Assembly (NCBI GenBank): GCA_000212915.1
Contig: CM001167.1
Coordinates: 2,658,780 to 2,722,779 of the forward strand
DNA from: Bacteroides coprosuis DSM 18011
Lineage (GTDB): Bacteria; Bacteroidota; Bacteroidia; Bacteroidales; Bacteroidaceae
Direction of reading: 5' to 3'
Length of the DNA stretch: 64,000 bases
Shown: positions 40,570 to 50,433 of the stretch, in pieces
Layout of the letters: every line of letters begins with the position of its first letter
How positions within the stretch are numbered: position 1 is the first letter of the stretch
Notes under the pieces: model-generated
What the model was told of the DNA's origin: nothing
What the model saw: the letters and a program-made list of their open reading frames with translations, nothing else
Database searches by the model: none
Made by a program: the position numbers and the translations under genes

Positions 40570-41379
40570 TTATTCATTCACTTTTATAAATCTAAGTACT
40601 TCAACTCCTTCGGGATTTAGAAAAGTTAATTCTGTTGTAGAAGGACTTAATTTATACGTTTCAACGCTGTTTAAAGCTTTTAAAAATTGATTTTCCACCT
40701 CCATATTAGGACAAGCCATACGTGTAGAGGCTACATTAGGGAAACTCATTGAACGATTTACTTCTTTATTGGAGACAATCTGACCAGTTATTCTGTTACA
40801 ACCAGCAAGTCCAGTTATTGATTTTTTCTGAATATCTAGTTCGATGAATGGTTTTGTAGGATTACCTTCATTCTTCATTACTAGCTCTTCTCCATTAATG
40901 CGGCTTACTTGCCATTTAGCAGATAATAAAACAGCTTCACTAACCATATCTTTTCTATCTAAAATAGCTATTGGCTTAGACATATTTCCATACAATGCAA
41001 TCTGTGTACCTATAGATTTATAAGATTTTACTCGGCTAAGCATATTTAAAACTTTACTTTCAACATCCATATTCGGACACATCATTAAAGTAGCGGCAGC
41101 CTTGCCTAAGTTAATCTTACCCGATTTACCTAATGTGTAAGAACCATTCATACGGTTACAACCCGCATTTCCGTAAAATTGATTTACTTCTGTGTTAAAA
41201 CCTATAAAAGGGAAAGGTTGGCGATCACCTGGAACGATGGAAGATCCATCAATTTCAATGATATTCCACTCTCCATCTAAATTTGTTGCAGAGTTTGTCA
41301 TACTTTGAGATGATTTACATGATTGCAGTGTAAAGGCAGCTACAGCAATTGCACAAATGGTAAATAATGATTTTTTCAT
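40570..41379 (-). CDS. Lipoprotein with two META domains (HslJ-like)
   Basis: The signal peptide ends in a lipobox (FTLQSC). Two META-domain copies follow: residues about 33-130 (LDGEWNIIEIDG...GNAGCNRMNGSY...TLMMCPNM) and about 155-265 (LSAKWQVSRINGEEL...GLAGCNRITGQI...TRMACPNM). The paired GCN and CPNM cysteines recur in both copies. E. coli HslJ, with one such domain, is heat-inducible and affects novobiocin resistance; the biochemical role is unknown. Single gene. Confidence 0.85.
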   Translation of the reverse strand: MKKSLFTICAIAVAAFTLQSCKSSQSMTNSATNLDGEWNIIEIDGSSIVPGDRQPFPFIGFNTEVNQFYGNAGCNRMNGSYTLGKSGKINLGKAAATLMMCPNMDVESKVLNMLSRVKSYKSIGTQIALYGNMSKPIAILDRKDMVSEAVLLSAKWQVSRINGEELVMKNEGNPTKPFIELDIQKKSITGLAGCNRITGQIVSNKEVNRSMSFPNVASTRMACPNMEVENQFLKALNSVETYKLSPSTTELTFLNPEGVEVLRFIKVNE

Positions 41380-41648
41380 AATTATAAATTATTTATTTCT
41401 AGTCTTCTGTTTAATAGTAAAATCTTTATTATCTTAAATACTGCATGAGTATACAACATTTAACATTGTAAAAGTCAAATATATTACTAAATAAACAAAG
41501 AAACTTTTCTACAAATTTGAAAACGAATCTTAAATATACAACATTTACCTAAACAGTAATGTTTATACAATGCAGATATATAAGAGAGTACGCTTTTAGA
41601 GCAAAAAATGAACTTCCCTTTTATAAGAAGAAACTAGAAATATTCTCG

Positions 41649-41656
41649 TATATTTG
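41649..41656 (+). promoter_or_regulatory. Putative -7 element of the carboxynorspermidine dehydrogenase-bcp-recA genes
   Basis: TATATTTG fits TAnnTTTG and ends 47 bp before the ATG at 41704. The rest of the 324-bp gap 41380-41703 is AT-rich and shows nothing else I can identify. Confidence 0.45.
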
Positions 41657-41703
41657 CTATACATAATTATAATATTTTATAACCCTCTAAATCACAATAA
41701 AAA

Positions 41704-42897
41704 ATGGGTAGAGTCCTTATTATTGGTGCTGGTGGTGTTGGAACCGTAGTAGCACATAAAGTGGCACAAAATGCCGATGTATTTACTGACATAATGATTG
41801 CTAGCCGCACTAAATCGAAATGTGATGATATAGTAAAGGCTATTGGAAATCCAAACATAAAAACAGCTAAAGTTGACGCAGACAATGTAAAAGAATTAGT
41901 TGATTTATTCAATTCTTTTAAACCTGATATAGTTATCAATGTAGCTCTTCCTTACCAAGATTTAACCATCATGGATGCTTGTCTTGAAGCAGGCGTAAAT
42001 TACCTAGATACAGCCAACTATGAACCTATTGATGAAGCTAAATACCAGTATAGCTGGCAATGGGCTTATCATGATCGTTTTAAAGAAGCAGGACTAACAG
42101 CTATTCTGGGTTGTGGTTTTGATCCCGGTGTAACTAGCGTTTATACTGCTTATGCAGCAAAGCACCATTTTGATGAAATTCATTATCTAGATATTGTAGA
42201 TTGTAATGCAGGTGACCATCATAAAGCATTTGCTACAAACTTCAACCCAGAAATCAACATCAGAGAGATCACTCAAAAAGGTAGATATTATCAAGATGGA
42301 GAATGGGTGGAAACTGATCCTCTATCAATCCATAAGCCTCTAAACTATCCTAATGTAGGACCAAAAGATTCATATCTTCTATATCACGAAGAGTTGGAGT
42401 CTCTAGTTAAAAACTTCCCTACACTCAAGAGAGCTCGCTTCTGGATGACATTCGGTCAAGAATATCTTACTCATCTAAGAGTGATTCAAAATATAGGTAT
42501 GGCTAGTATAGAACCTATCATGTATCAAGGAAAAGAAATTGTTCCTATTCAGTTTTTAAAAGCTGTTCTTCCTAATCCTCAAGAGCTAGGCGAAAACTAT
42601 ACTGGTGAAACATCAATAGGTTGCCGCATTCGTGGTATTAAAGATGGCAAAGAACAAACTTATTATGTATATAATAATTGTAGTCACAAAGCTGCTTACG
42701 AAGAAACAGGTATGCAGGGAGTAAGTTACACAACAGGTGTACCAGCTACAATTGGAGCTATAATGTTCTTAAAAGGCATCTGGAAAAAGCCAGGTGTATT
42801 CAACGTGGAAGAGTTTAACCCAGATCCATTTATGGAACAACTAAACAAACAAGGCCTTCCATGGCATGAACAACATAACATAGACCTAGAATTATGA
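41704..42897 (+). CDS. Carboxynorspermidine dehydrogenase (saccharopine dehydrogenase family)
   Basis: Condenses a diamine with aspartate semialdehyde using NADPH, the first step of the norspermidine/spermidine route that uses carboxyspermidine intermediates. 397 aa, beginning with the Rossmann loop VLIIGAGGVGTVVAHK, then INVALPYQDLTIMDACLEAGVNYLDTANYE and GCGFDPGVTSVYTAYA. Family resemblance favours this over lysine-pathway saccharopine dehydrogenase. The decarboxylase partner (nspC) is not in the window. Its stop overlaps the bcp start (ATGA). Confidence 0.88.
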   Translation: MGRVLIIGAGGVGTVVAHKVAQNADVFTDIMIASRTKSKCDDIVKAIGNPNIKTAKVDADNVKELVDLFNSFKPDIVINVALPYQDLTIMDACLEAGVNYLDTANYEPIDEAKYQYSWQWAYHDRFKEAGLTAILGCGFDPGVTSVYTAYAAKHHFDEIHYLDIVDCNAGDHHKAFATNFNPEINIREITQKGRYYQDGEWVETDPLSIHKPLNYPNVGPKDSYLLYHEELESLVKNFPTLKRARFWMTFGQEYLTHLRVIQNIGMASIEPIMYQGKEIVPIQFLKAVLPNPQELGENYTGETSIGCRIRGIKDGKEQTYYVYNNCSHKAAYEETGMQGVSYTTGVPATIGAIMFLKGIWKKPGVFNVEEFNPDPFMEQLNKQGLPWHEQHNIDLEL

Positions 42898-43349
42898 TTA
42901 AAATCGGAGATAAAGCTCCAGCTATTCTTGGAATCAATGAAGATGGTAAAGAGATAAAGCTGGAACAATACAAAGGAAAAAAAATAGTATTATACTTCTA
43001 TCCAAAAGATAGCACTCCTGGTTGTACTGCACAAGCTTGTAGTCTGCGTGACAACTATGACGAACTTCGTAAACAAGGTTACGAGGTAATTGGAGTAAGC
43101 ATTGATAGCGAAAAGTCTCACCAAAGATTTATTGAAAGAAATAACCTTCCTTTCACTCTCATTGCTGATACAGACAAAAAACTAGTAGAAGAGTTTGGCG
43201 TATATGGAGAGAAGAAAAATTTTGGTAGAACTTATATGGGTACATTCCGTACTACTTTTATCATAAATGAAGAAGGTGTAGTGGAACGTATTATTGAACC
43301 CAAAGAGATAAAAACAAAGACACACGCAGACCAAATTCTTAACAAATAA
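42894..43349 (+). CDS. bcp: Thioredoxin-dependent thiol peroxidase (peroxiredoxin Bcp)
   Basis: Reduces hydroperoxides with electrons from thioredoxin. 151 aa; [21 protein letters not shown] contains the peroxidatic Cys and a second Cys five residues on, the atypical two-Cys Bcp arrangement. [19 protein letters not shown] is also typical. It overlaps the upstream gene by 4 bp and is 1 bp from recA, so the three are translationally tied. Confidence 0.94.
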   Translation: MIKIGDKAPAILGINEDGKEIKLEQYKGKKIVLYFYPKDSTPGCTAQACSLRDNYDELRKQGYEVIGVSIDSEKSHQRFIERNNLPFTLIADTDKKLVEEFGVYGEKKNFGRTYMGTFRTTFIINEEGVVERIIEPKEIKTKTHADQILNK

Positions 43350-43350
43350 A

Positions 43351-44394
43351 ATGGCAAAAAAAGACGAACTAAATTTTGACAACAATATGGCAGCAAGTGA
43401 AAAGCTAAAAGCACTACAAGTTGCAATGGACAAAATCGAAAAAAACTTCGGAAAAGGGTCCATCATGAAAATGGGCGACGAAGTTATTGAAGATGTAGAA
43501 GTTATTCCTACTGGTTCCATTGCTCTAAATGTAGCACTTGGTGTGGGTGGATACCCCAAAGGTAGAATCATTGAAATATATGGTCCTGAATCATCAGGTA
43601 AAACTACTCTTGCTATTCATGCTATCGCTGAAGCACAAAAAAAAGGTGGTATAGCTGCTTTTATTGATGCTGAGCACGCATTCGATCGCTTCTATGCAGC
43701 AAAGCTAGGAGTAGATGTAGATAATCTATGGATCTCTCAGCCTGATAATGGAGAGCAAGCTCTTGAAATAGCAGAACAGCTAATCCGTTCTTCAGCGATT
43801 GATATTATAGTGATTGACTCTGTGGCTGCCTTAACACCTAAAGCTGAAATTGAAGGTGAGATGGGTGAAAACAAAGTTGGATTACAAGCAAGACTTATGT
43901 CACAAGCTCTTAGAAAGCTGACTTCTGCTGTCAGTAAAACAGGAACAACTTGTATATTTATCAACCAGTTACGTGAAAAAATAGGAGTAATGTTTGGTAG
44001 TCCAGAAACTACTACTGGTGGTAATGCTCTAAAATTCTACTCTTCAGTACGATTGGATATCCGTAGAGGACAACAAATTAAAGATGGTGAAGATGTACTT
44101 GGTAACCAAACAAGAGTGAAGGTTGTAAAAAACAAAGTAGCACCTCCTTTCCGTAAGGCTGAATTTGATATTATGTTTGGAGAAGGAATTTCACGTGAAG
44201 GTGAAATTGTAGACCTAGGCGCAGATCTTGGTGTAATCAAGAAAAGTGGTTCTTGGTATAGCTACAACGAAACCAAACTAGGACAAGGTAGAGATGCTGC
44301 TAAAAAACTAGTTAAAGATAATCCTGAATTATCTGATGAACTAGAAGGTCTTATTTTTGAAGCATTGAAAGAGCCTAAAGAAAAAAAGAAATAA
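43351..44394 (+). CDS. recA: Recombinase RecA
   Basis: DNA strand exchange and SOS coprotease. 347 aa, with Walker [10 protein letters not shown] (about residues 70-78), [27 protein letters not shown] and [22 protein letters not shown] (L2 region). It sits 1 bp after bcp, an arrangement that may couple oxidative defence with repair. No LexA-like box is visible ahead of the operon. Confidence 0.98.
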   Translation: MAKKDELNFDNNMAASEKLKALQVAMDKIEKNFGKGSIMKMGDEVIEDVEVIPTGSIALNVALGVGGYPKGRIIEIYGPESSGKTTLAIHAIAEAQKKGGIAAFIDAEHAFDRFYAAKLGVDVDNLWISQPDNGEQALEIAEQLIRSSAIDIIVIDSVAALTPKAEIEGEMGENKVGLQARLMSQALRKLTSAVSKTGTTCIFINQLREKIGVMFGSPETTTGGNALKFYSSVRLDIRRGQQIKDGEDVLGNQTRVKVVKNKVAPPFRKAEFDIMFGEGISREGEIVDLGADLGVIKKSGSWYSYNETKLGQGRDAAKKLVKDNPELSDELEGLIFEALKEPKEKKK

Positions 44395-44416
44395 TAACAA
44401 GATATCTCTTCTTTAC

Positions 44417-44446
44417 AAAAAAGCCACCCATCGGTGGCTTTTTTTA
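44417..44446 (+). terminator. recA terminator
   Basis: AAGCCACC (44421-44428) and GGTGGCTT (44433-44440) form a perfect 8-bp stem with a CATC loop, flanked by an A-run and a T-run. Confidence 0.88.
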
Positions 44447-44700
44447 TACTTAATCATCATCTTCATCAAGAAGATAGTACAATTGTTCTCTGAGGTTTAA
44501 TCATCAATAACCTATATATAAATCATAAAAATTTATTGACTCCATTTTACACCAGCAAACCTTGAAGTCTAGGAGCAAAATAAATATTTATATGAAAATC
44601 CTTATCCATCATAATTGTGAATTAACATTTCAGATCCTGAAGGTAGAACTCGCTGTGAACTAATTTTAGCATATAGTTTGACTAAGTCAAGCAATCATCA

Positions 44701-44755
44701 TGACACCGACATGATGAAACGATGACACCGATATGTTATTATCATATCACCATCA
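44701..44755. repeat. 22-bp-pitch intergenic repeat, locus C
   Basis: TGACACCGACATG (44701-44713) and TGACACCGATATG (44723-44735) start 22 bp apart. CATATCACCATCA (44743-44755) is a degenerate inverted copy that again ends 33 bp from the start of the second copy. It lies in the 541-bp gap between convergent recA and cydB; the rest of that gap has two terminators and nothing else I recognise. Confidence 0.8.
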
Positions 44756-44883
44756 AAATGTTGCTAAGACTTTTATGATTAGCCTTTATTTTATCCTTTC
44801 TCTCATAGAATATGACGTATAAAACCCTACCAAATCACTACCATTTCTTGATAAAATATTCATTCGAAAGGCATACCAATAAT

Positions 44884-44918
44884 AAAGGCGAACTATATAA
44901 GTCCGCCTTTATCAAAAC
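44884..44918 (-). terminator. cyd operon terminator
   Basis: AAAGGCG (44884-44890) and CGCCTTT (44904-44910) plus inner ACT/AGT pairs form a hairpin behind cydB. Confidence 0.65.
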
Positions 44919-44935
44919 TATTATAAGAATAATCT

Positions 44936-46090
44936 TTAGTAGGTAGTATTCTTTTTCGAAGTTACTTCCTCTACTGTAATTTTCTTCACATCAATGCTCT
45001 TCCAAGCATAGTATATGTAAGCAATAACAAATGGTACTAAGAAAGAAACATAAGTCATCACTTTCAATGTAAACTTACTAGAGCAGCTATTAGCTAGTGT
45101 TAATGAGCTTTGTAAATCAGCATTAGAAGGATAATAAGCTGTATTATTAAATGCAGCTACAAGTAATAAACCTAGAACCGTTAATACTGTACCCAAACCA
45201 GCAAACCAGATGCCTTTTGTGTAATTAGACTTCAATATAGTAGCTATAATACCAAATAGTACTAATACCACACCAATCAAGAAAATAGCCAACACAAGGG
45301 GCATTTCTAAGAAGTTAGTTAAGTATTTATATTTTTCAAGAGATATAATACCTGTTTCTGGATCTACTGCGTAACCTTCTTTAATTAATAGATAAACAGC
45401 AAAAGCAAGGAAGAAAACTAAGAAACAAGCAGTATTGCTTACTAAGCGTTTTCTACATCTATCGATAAACTCCTTATGATGAATATTATTAATAAAATAA
45501 AGGATACCTAGAATACGAGCTAAAAAGAATACCGCTAAACCTAAAGCAACATTCCAAGGATCAAGTAATGCATCTAAACCATGAGAAGCATTAGCCCATT
45601 GGCTTATTACACCCGAACCTGTATCACTCAATATATTACCCTTATCTACTAGGAAATTAGAACCATTAAAGAATGTAGCTACAGCACCACCTAATAAAAC
45701 AGGACCTAAGATACCATTTACTACCAAGAAGCCTTGATAAACTTTAGCACCCAATAAATTACCAGCTTTATTTTGGAACTCATAACTAACGGCTTGCATC
45801 ACAAAGCTGAACAAAATAATCATCCATAACCAATATGCGCCACCGAAACTTGTACTATAGAAAAGAGGGAATGAAGCAAAGAAACCTCCACCGAATGTTA
45901 CTAATGTAGTAAATGTAAATTCCCACTTTCTACCCGTTGAATTGACCATTAATTTTTTTTCCTCTTCAGTCTTTCCTAAAGAGAATAGCATGGAATTACC
46001 TCCTTGTACAAACAAGAGGAACACCAATATGCCCGCAAGTAATGCCACGATTACCCACCAGTAATGTTGTAAAAATATATAATTATCCAT
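44936..46090 (-). CDS. cydB: Cytochrome bd ubiquinol oxidase subunit II
   Basis: Membrane subunit of the high-affinity quinol oxidase that scavenges traces of oxygen. 384 aa with about nine hydrophobic segments; LQHYWWVIVALLAGILVFLLFVQGGNSML at the N-terminus and the block EFQNKAGNLLGAKVYQGFLVVNGILGPVLLGGAVATFFNGSNF are typical of Bacteroidota CydB. Follows cydA after 53 bp. Confidence 0.95.
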   Translation of the reverse strand: MDNYIFLQHYWWVIVALLAGILVFLLFVQGGNSMLFSLGKTEEEKKLMVNSTGRKWEFTFTTLVTFGGGFFASFPLFYSTSFGGAYWLWMIILFSFVMQAVSYEFQNKAGNLLGAKVYQGFLVVNGILGPVLLGGAVATFFNGSNFLVDKGNILSDTGSGVISQWANASHGLDALLDPWNVALGLAVFFLARILGILYFINNIHHKEFIDRCRKRLVSNTACFLVFFLAFAVYLLIKEGYAVDPETGIISLEKYKYLTNFLEMPLVLAIFLIGVVLVLFGIIATILKSNYTKGIWFAGLGTVLTVLGLLLVAAFNNTAYYPSNADLQSSLTLANSCSSKFTLKVMTYVSFLVPFVIAYIYYAWKSIDVKKITVEEVTSKKNTTY

Positions 46091-46143
46091 AGTTATTTTA
46101 TTTTCATTTTAATATTAGAAATAGTTAATCCTATTATAGCAGA

Positions 46144-47694
46144 TTAAGCTACTTCAGGTCCTTTCCTTATCGCATTACGCATAATACCAATCATAGCAAT
46201 AAGCATTATAGTAAAGAGAACAAGGAAAATAGTAAATGTAATTTGTACTGAACTAACATCTAACTTGGAAATTGCAGCATTGACAGGCATCATATCTTGA
46301 ATTGCCCAAGGCTGACGTCCACATTCTGCTACTACCCAACCAGCTTGACCAGCTATATACCCTAAAGGTATTGTTAGGACTGCAATCCAGTTCATCCATT
46401 TCATATTAGATATATCGCGTTTTTTCGCAAAGAATAAAACGAGACAGAAGAATAAAATAAAATAACCACCCAATATTACCATAATTCTAAATGCATAGAA
46501 ATTCAAAGGCACATTAGGAATTAAATCATGTTTATCTTTTATATAACCATAACCAAAATATTGCTCATTTTCACGAAGAGATGTCAGAGCTTCTTGTGCG
46601 GTTTGTTCATCCCCTTGTTCTTTAGCCATTCTATATTTTGCTAAAGAAGTAATAGCAATCTTACCCTTTTGCATCTTCTCTTCAGCAGATAGTGCAATAG
46701 AGCCATCAGCCAATTCATAACCACCGTCCATAACATCTATAATGCCAGGAACGTAAGCGTTAAAATCACGTTGAGATAAGAAAGAGAGGAATCCTGGAAT
46801 CTTTATATTAAAAAGAAAAGGATCTACACCATCATTATAAGCTTGTTTCTTAGTATTCAGCAAACCAACAGCAATAAGACCTGCTTGTTTTTCACCTTGG
46901 TAATGTGCTTCAATAGCAGCAAATTTCATAGGTTGGGTTTGAGCTACTTGATAACCAGAAGAGTCACCTGTTAATACAACAAGAACAGAAGATACAATAC
47001 CAAATATTGCACCGATAGTCATACTCTTAACGGCAAACACTTTGTGTCTTTTCTTTAGTAAATACCATGCACTAACTCCCACTACAAATACAGCTCCTAA
47101 TACCCATCCTGATAATACAGAGTGGAAGAATTTCACTACTGCCATTGGAGATGTAGCCACGGCAACAAAATCAACCATTTCGTTACGTACAGTATCAGGA
47201 TTAAATTCCATACCTATTGGGTATTGCATCCATCCATTTGCAACAAGAATCCACCATGCTGAGATAGTTGCTCCAATACCCGTCAACCATGTTGAAGCTA
47301 AATGGAAGCGTTTACTAACTTTATTCCATCCAAAGAACATTACTGCAATAAAGGTTGCCTCCATAAAGAAAGCTAGAATACCTTCAATAGCTAATGGTGC
47401 TCCGAAAATATCTCCGACAAACCAAGAGTAGTTACTCCAGTTTGTACCAAATTGGAATTCAAGAATCAAACCTGTAGCAACACCTACAGCGAAGTTAATA
47501 CCAAATAACTTCATCCAAAATTTGGCTGTATTCTTCCAGAATTCATTTCCTGTTTTGTAATAGATTGTTTCCATTACTGCCATAACCACAGCCAATCCTA
47601 AGGTCAATGGCACAAAAATCCAGTGATACATGGCCGTTAGAGCGAATTGAGCTCTCGACCAATCAATCAATGCTGTGTCAATACTTGCAATCAT
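46144..47694 (-). CDS. cydA: Cytochrome bd ubiquinol oxidase subunit I
   Basis: The haem-carrying subunit. 516 aa; MYHWIFVPLTLGLAV contains the b595/d ligand-type His24, and VVAECGRQPWAIQDMMPV is the conserved block after the Q-loop with the GRQPW signature. Uses quinol to reduce oxygen to water, which fits a nanaerobic Bacteroidales. Confidence 0.96.
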   Translation of the reverse strand: MIASIDTALIDWSRAQFALTAMYHWIFVPLTLGLAVVMAVMETIYYKTGNEFWKNTAKFWMKLFGINFAVGVATGLILEFQFGTNWSNYSWFVGDIFGAPLAIEGILAFFMEATFIAVMFFGWNKVSKRFHLASTWLTGIGATISAWWILVANGWMQYPIGMEFNPDTVRNEMVDFVAVATSPMAVVKFFHSVLSGWVLGAVFVVGVSAWYLLKKRHKVFAVKSMTIGAIFGIVSSVLVVLTGDSSGYQVAQTQPMKFAAIEAHYQGEKQAGLIAVGLLNTKKQAYNDGVDPFLFNIKIPGFLSFLSQRDFNAYVPGIIDVMDGGYELADGSIALSAEEKMQKGKIAITSLAKYRMAKEQGDEQTAQEALTSLRENEQYFGYGYIKDKHDLIPNVPLNFYAFRIMVILGGYFILFFCLVLFFAKKRDISNMKWMNWIAVLTIPLGYIAGQAGWVVAECGRQPWAIQDMMPVNAAISKLDVSSVQITFTIFLVLFTIMLIAMIGIMRNAIRKGPEVA

Positions 47695-47731
47695 ACATTT
47701 ATGTTTTTAAAAGTAATTAGAATATTCAAAC

Positions 47732-47956
47732 TTATTCTTGCTCTGCAATGCGATCAATTAATTCATCCGCAACAATTTCTGTTTTTGGAGCTTCGGACGG
47801 ATGATTACTTAAATAACCTGGGAAAAAAAATGGCTTAAGAATGCAAAACATTATGAACAATTTTATTAAGATAATTGCCCATAAGACCTTCCCTATTGTC
47901 ATTGACCGAAATCCATCAACGTAAAATCTCCAAATTTTAATACAAGTTTCTCTCAT
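47732..47956 (-). CDS. DUF4492 small membrane protein of the cyd operon
   Basis: A 74-aa protein: an amphipathic start (IKIWRFYVDGFRSM), one TM segment (VLWAIILIKLFIMFCILKPFFF, about residues 24-45) and an acidic tail. The sequence fits DUF4492, found beside cydAB in Bacteroidota; a role in bd oxidase assembly is inferred from position only. AAGGAG lies 5 bp before the ATG, a true Shine-Dalgarno, unusual in this window. Starts 37 bp before cydA. Confidence 0.85.
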   Translation of the reverse strand: MRETCIKIWRFYVDGFRSMTIGKVLWAIILIKLFIMFCILKPFFFPGYLSNHPSEAPKTEIVADELIDRIAEQE

Positions 47957-47987
47957 ACAAGCTCCTTAATATTCATTTATATAATAA

Positions 47988-47995
47988 CAAAACTA
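47988..47995 (-). promoter_or_regulatory. Putative -7 element of the cyd operon
   Basis: CAAAACTA reads TAGTTTTG on the minus strand (TAnnTTTG), 31 bp before the DUF4492 start. Confidence 0.45.
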
Positions 47996-48153
47996 TTAAT
48001 ATTATTTAATAAAAACAAAATAAGAGGGCAAAAACCACTCAAAAAATGATATATATTTTTAAAACAACTTGTCTTTTTTATGCAAACCAAATTTAAATCG
48101 AATAAAAAGGAAGAGCCCAACTACTTAAACTTAAATAGTTAGGCACCCTTATA

Positions 48154-48186
48154 TAAAAAAGCCAAGCATTTATTTTGCTTGGCTTT
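48154..48186 (-). terminator. gnd-zwf-pgl terminator
   Basis: AAAGCCAAGCA (48158-48168) and TGCTTGGCTTT (48176-48186) form a perfect 11-bp stem followed, on the minus strand, by a T-run. Confidence 0.88.
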
Positions 48187-48197
48187 GTAAATATAAA

Positions 48198-48905
48198 TTA
48201 AAGCTTATTTCCTGCTAAATCATCAATAAATATTTCAACAAGAGATGCATGATGAGCAATATAAGCTGCAGGACCTGTATCACCCGAAGAATAAATATCT
48301 GCTACCACATCTGCTTTATTTTCTCCTGTAATTAAAAATACAACTAAATCTGCATTTATAATGGTATGCCCTGTCATAGCAATGCGTTCTTGTCCATTAT
48401 AAGGATTGTGACAAGCTACAAAAGGCTCTTGTGAAGTTAATAACTCTTCCTGACCCGGGAATATTGAAGAAGTATGACCATCGTCACCTGCTCCTAGCAA
48501 TACAACATCAAATTTAGGGAAGCCGTTTACTTCTGACATCTGCTCCAAAGTTATTGCCGTATATCTTTTAGCTTCTTGTGCTGGATCATCTTCGCCTCTC
48601 ATTCTAAAAATTTGATTTTCAGAGATAGGCACTTGATCTAATAGCAACTTTTTCATCAGGCCATAATTGCTATCTGAATCTTCTGGAGGTACACATCTCT
48701 CATCTACCCAATAAACATAAAGACGAGACCAATCTGTGTCATCTTTATATTCATTAGCCCACATATCAAACATTAAGGCGGGTGTACTTCCTCCACTAAA
48801 AGCTATATGAAACTTTTTTTTCTCATCCATACTCATCAGATCCAAAAGTCTTTCGATAAGTGCAGATGCAGTTTCATTTGCTGTTTTATATTTTAAAAGT
48901 TTCAT
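48198..48905 (-). CDS. pgl: 6-phosphogluconolactonase
   Basis: Hydrolyses 6-phosphogluconolactone, the second step of the oxidative pentose phosphate pathway. 235 aa of the DevB/SOL type: HIAFSGGSTPALMFDMW, YWVDERCVPPEDSDSNYG, and GAGDDGHTSSIFPG, which is the active-site loop. Overlaps zwf by 4 bp. Confidence 0.95.
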   Translation of the reverse strand: MKLLKYKTANETASALIERLLDLMSMDEKKKFHIAFSGGSTPALMFDMWANEYKDDTDWSRLYVYWVDERCVPPEDSDSNYGLMKKLLLDQVPISENQIFRMRGEDDPAQEAKRYTAITLEQMSEVNGFPKFDVVLLGAGDDGHTSSIFPGQEELLTSQEPFVACHNPYNGQERIAMTGHTIINADLVVFLITGENKADVVADIYSSGDTGPAAYIAHHASLVEIFIDDLAGNKL

Positions 48906-50428
48906 AACTCACAATATTGATCAGTGTTCGTCAAATTCTTACATGGATTAGTCCATGATGCCCCATGCTCTTTCATCATTTCTTCGCTTTCAAGAGGTCC
49001 CCATGTGCCTGCAGGATAGCCAAATAAGGAAGCTTTAGGATTCTCTTCCCAATACTTCAATACTGGGTCAAAGAAGTTCCATGAAGCCTCTACCGCATCA
49101 CTACGGGTAAACAAAGTCTGGTCACCCAAGATACAATCCTCAATCAATCTAGAGTAAGCATCCCCAACAGGTGCACCCCCTAATCTATCGTATGTGAAAT
49201 CCATTTCAACTTGTTTTATATCAAAACCAGGACCTGGAACTTTCATACCAAACTTCAAGACAGTTCCTTCATTTGGTTGAATACGAAGTATCAATTTATT
49301 AGCCGTAGGGCAATTTCCTCCTGCACACTGAAACATTTGATGAGGTGTTGGTTTAAAATGCACCACAATCTCCGTTACCTTAGTAGGCATTTGTTTTCCC
49401 GTACGAATATAAAATGGCACTCCACTCCATCTCCAATTGCCAATGCCTATTTTCATAGCGATATAGGTTTCGGTTCGAGATTTCTCTGGCACACCTTTTT
49501 CTTGACGATAGCCTTTCTTTTCTCCGTTTTCAAGATATTGTCCTCGAACAATATGTTCGTCTAAATCCTCTTTTGTTAAGGGAACAAGTGAATCATAAAC
49601 CTTAACTACTTCATTACGGAAACTATCTGCATTAAAGGTAGCTGGTGGTTCCATAGCTGTTAAAGCCACGAGTTGAATTAAGTGATTCTGAACCATATCT
49701 CTTAGAGCTCCTGTACCATCGTAAAAACCTCCACGATTCTCTATTCCAAGGTTTTCAACAGCCGTAATCTCTACATAGTCTATATAGTTTCTATTCCACA
49801 AGGGTTCAAAAATACCATTTGCAAATCGAAGAGCTAAAATATTTTGAGCTGTTTCTTTTCCTAAGAAGTGATCAATACGATATACTTGATGTTCATCAAA
49901 TACTGAATTATAGATTTCATTCAACTTTTGTGCAGATTCTAAATCATACCCAAATGGTTTTTCCACTATAATTCGAGAGTTTGGTAAATTCAAACCAGAC
50001 TTTTGAAGGTTTATAGGAATTGTACTATATAATGAAGGTGGTGTTGCTAAATAAAATAGCAAATTATCTAAAGGAGCATCACCAACCATCTCTTCCAACT
50101 TTACCTTTAATTTCTCATAAAAGGGAGCTGCATTCTCACCCATTTCCATAGGGAAATAATAAAGATGAGTAGCGAAATCATCCATTATTTTAGTATCCTG
50201 TTCTTGCTCTTTCACAAAATGATTAAGCTCTTCACGGATATATTTTTGGTATGACTCATCTGAATATTCAGTTCTCGACACACCTACTATTTTATAATCA
50301 CCTTCTATTCTGCCCTCTTTGTGTAAAGCATATAGAGCAGGCATTAATTTTCTTTTCGTTAGATCACCTGATGCTCCAAATATGATCATAATGAGCGGGT
50401 GACTGTCTTTTCTATTCTGTCTTCTCAT
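48902..50428 (-). CDS. zwf: Glucose-6-phosphate 1-dehydrogenase
   Basis: Oxidises glucose 6-phosphate to the lactone, making NADPH. 508 aa; IFGASGDLTKRKL is the nucleotide-binding loop, IVEKPFGYDLESA and RIDHFLGKETAQN hold the substrate and catalytic residues (His of DHFLGKE). Second in the gnd-zwf-pgl operon, 5 bp after gnd. Confidence 0.97.
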   Translation of the reverse strand: MRRQNRKDSHPLIMIIFGASGDLTKRKLMPALYALHKEGRIEGDYKIVGVSRTEYSDESYQKYIREELNHFVKEQEQDTKIMDDFATHLYYFPMEMGENAAPFYEKLKVKLEEMVGDAPLDNLLFYLATPPSLYSTIPINLQKSGLNLPNSRIIVEKPFGYDLESAQKLNEIYNSVFDEHQVYRIDHFLGKETAQNILALRFANGIFEPLWNRNYIDYVEITAVENLGIENRGGFYDGTGALRDMVQNHLIQLVALTAMEPPATFNADSFRNEVVKVYDSLVPLTKEDLDEHIVRGQYLENGEKKGYRQEKGVPEKSRTETYIAMKIGIGNWRWSGVPFYIRTGKQMPTKVTEIVVHFKPTPHQMFQCAGGNCPTANKLILRIQPNEGTVLKFGMKVPGPGFDIKQVEMDFTYDRLGGAPVGDAYSRLIEDCILGDQTLFTRSDAVEASWNFFDPVLKYWEENPKASLFGYPAGTWGPLESEEMMKEHGASWTNPCKNLTNTDQYCEL

Positions 50429-50433
50429 ACTTT

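Noticed and set aside
43182-43571. 129-codon minus-strand frame across the bcp/recA junction
   Set aside because: It lies antisense to two clear genes and has low-complexity Ser/Phe-rich content.
47042-47431. 129-codon plus-strand frame opposite cydA
   Set aside because: It mirrors the strongly conserved cydA frame and shows no family signature.
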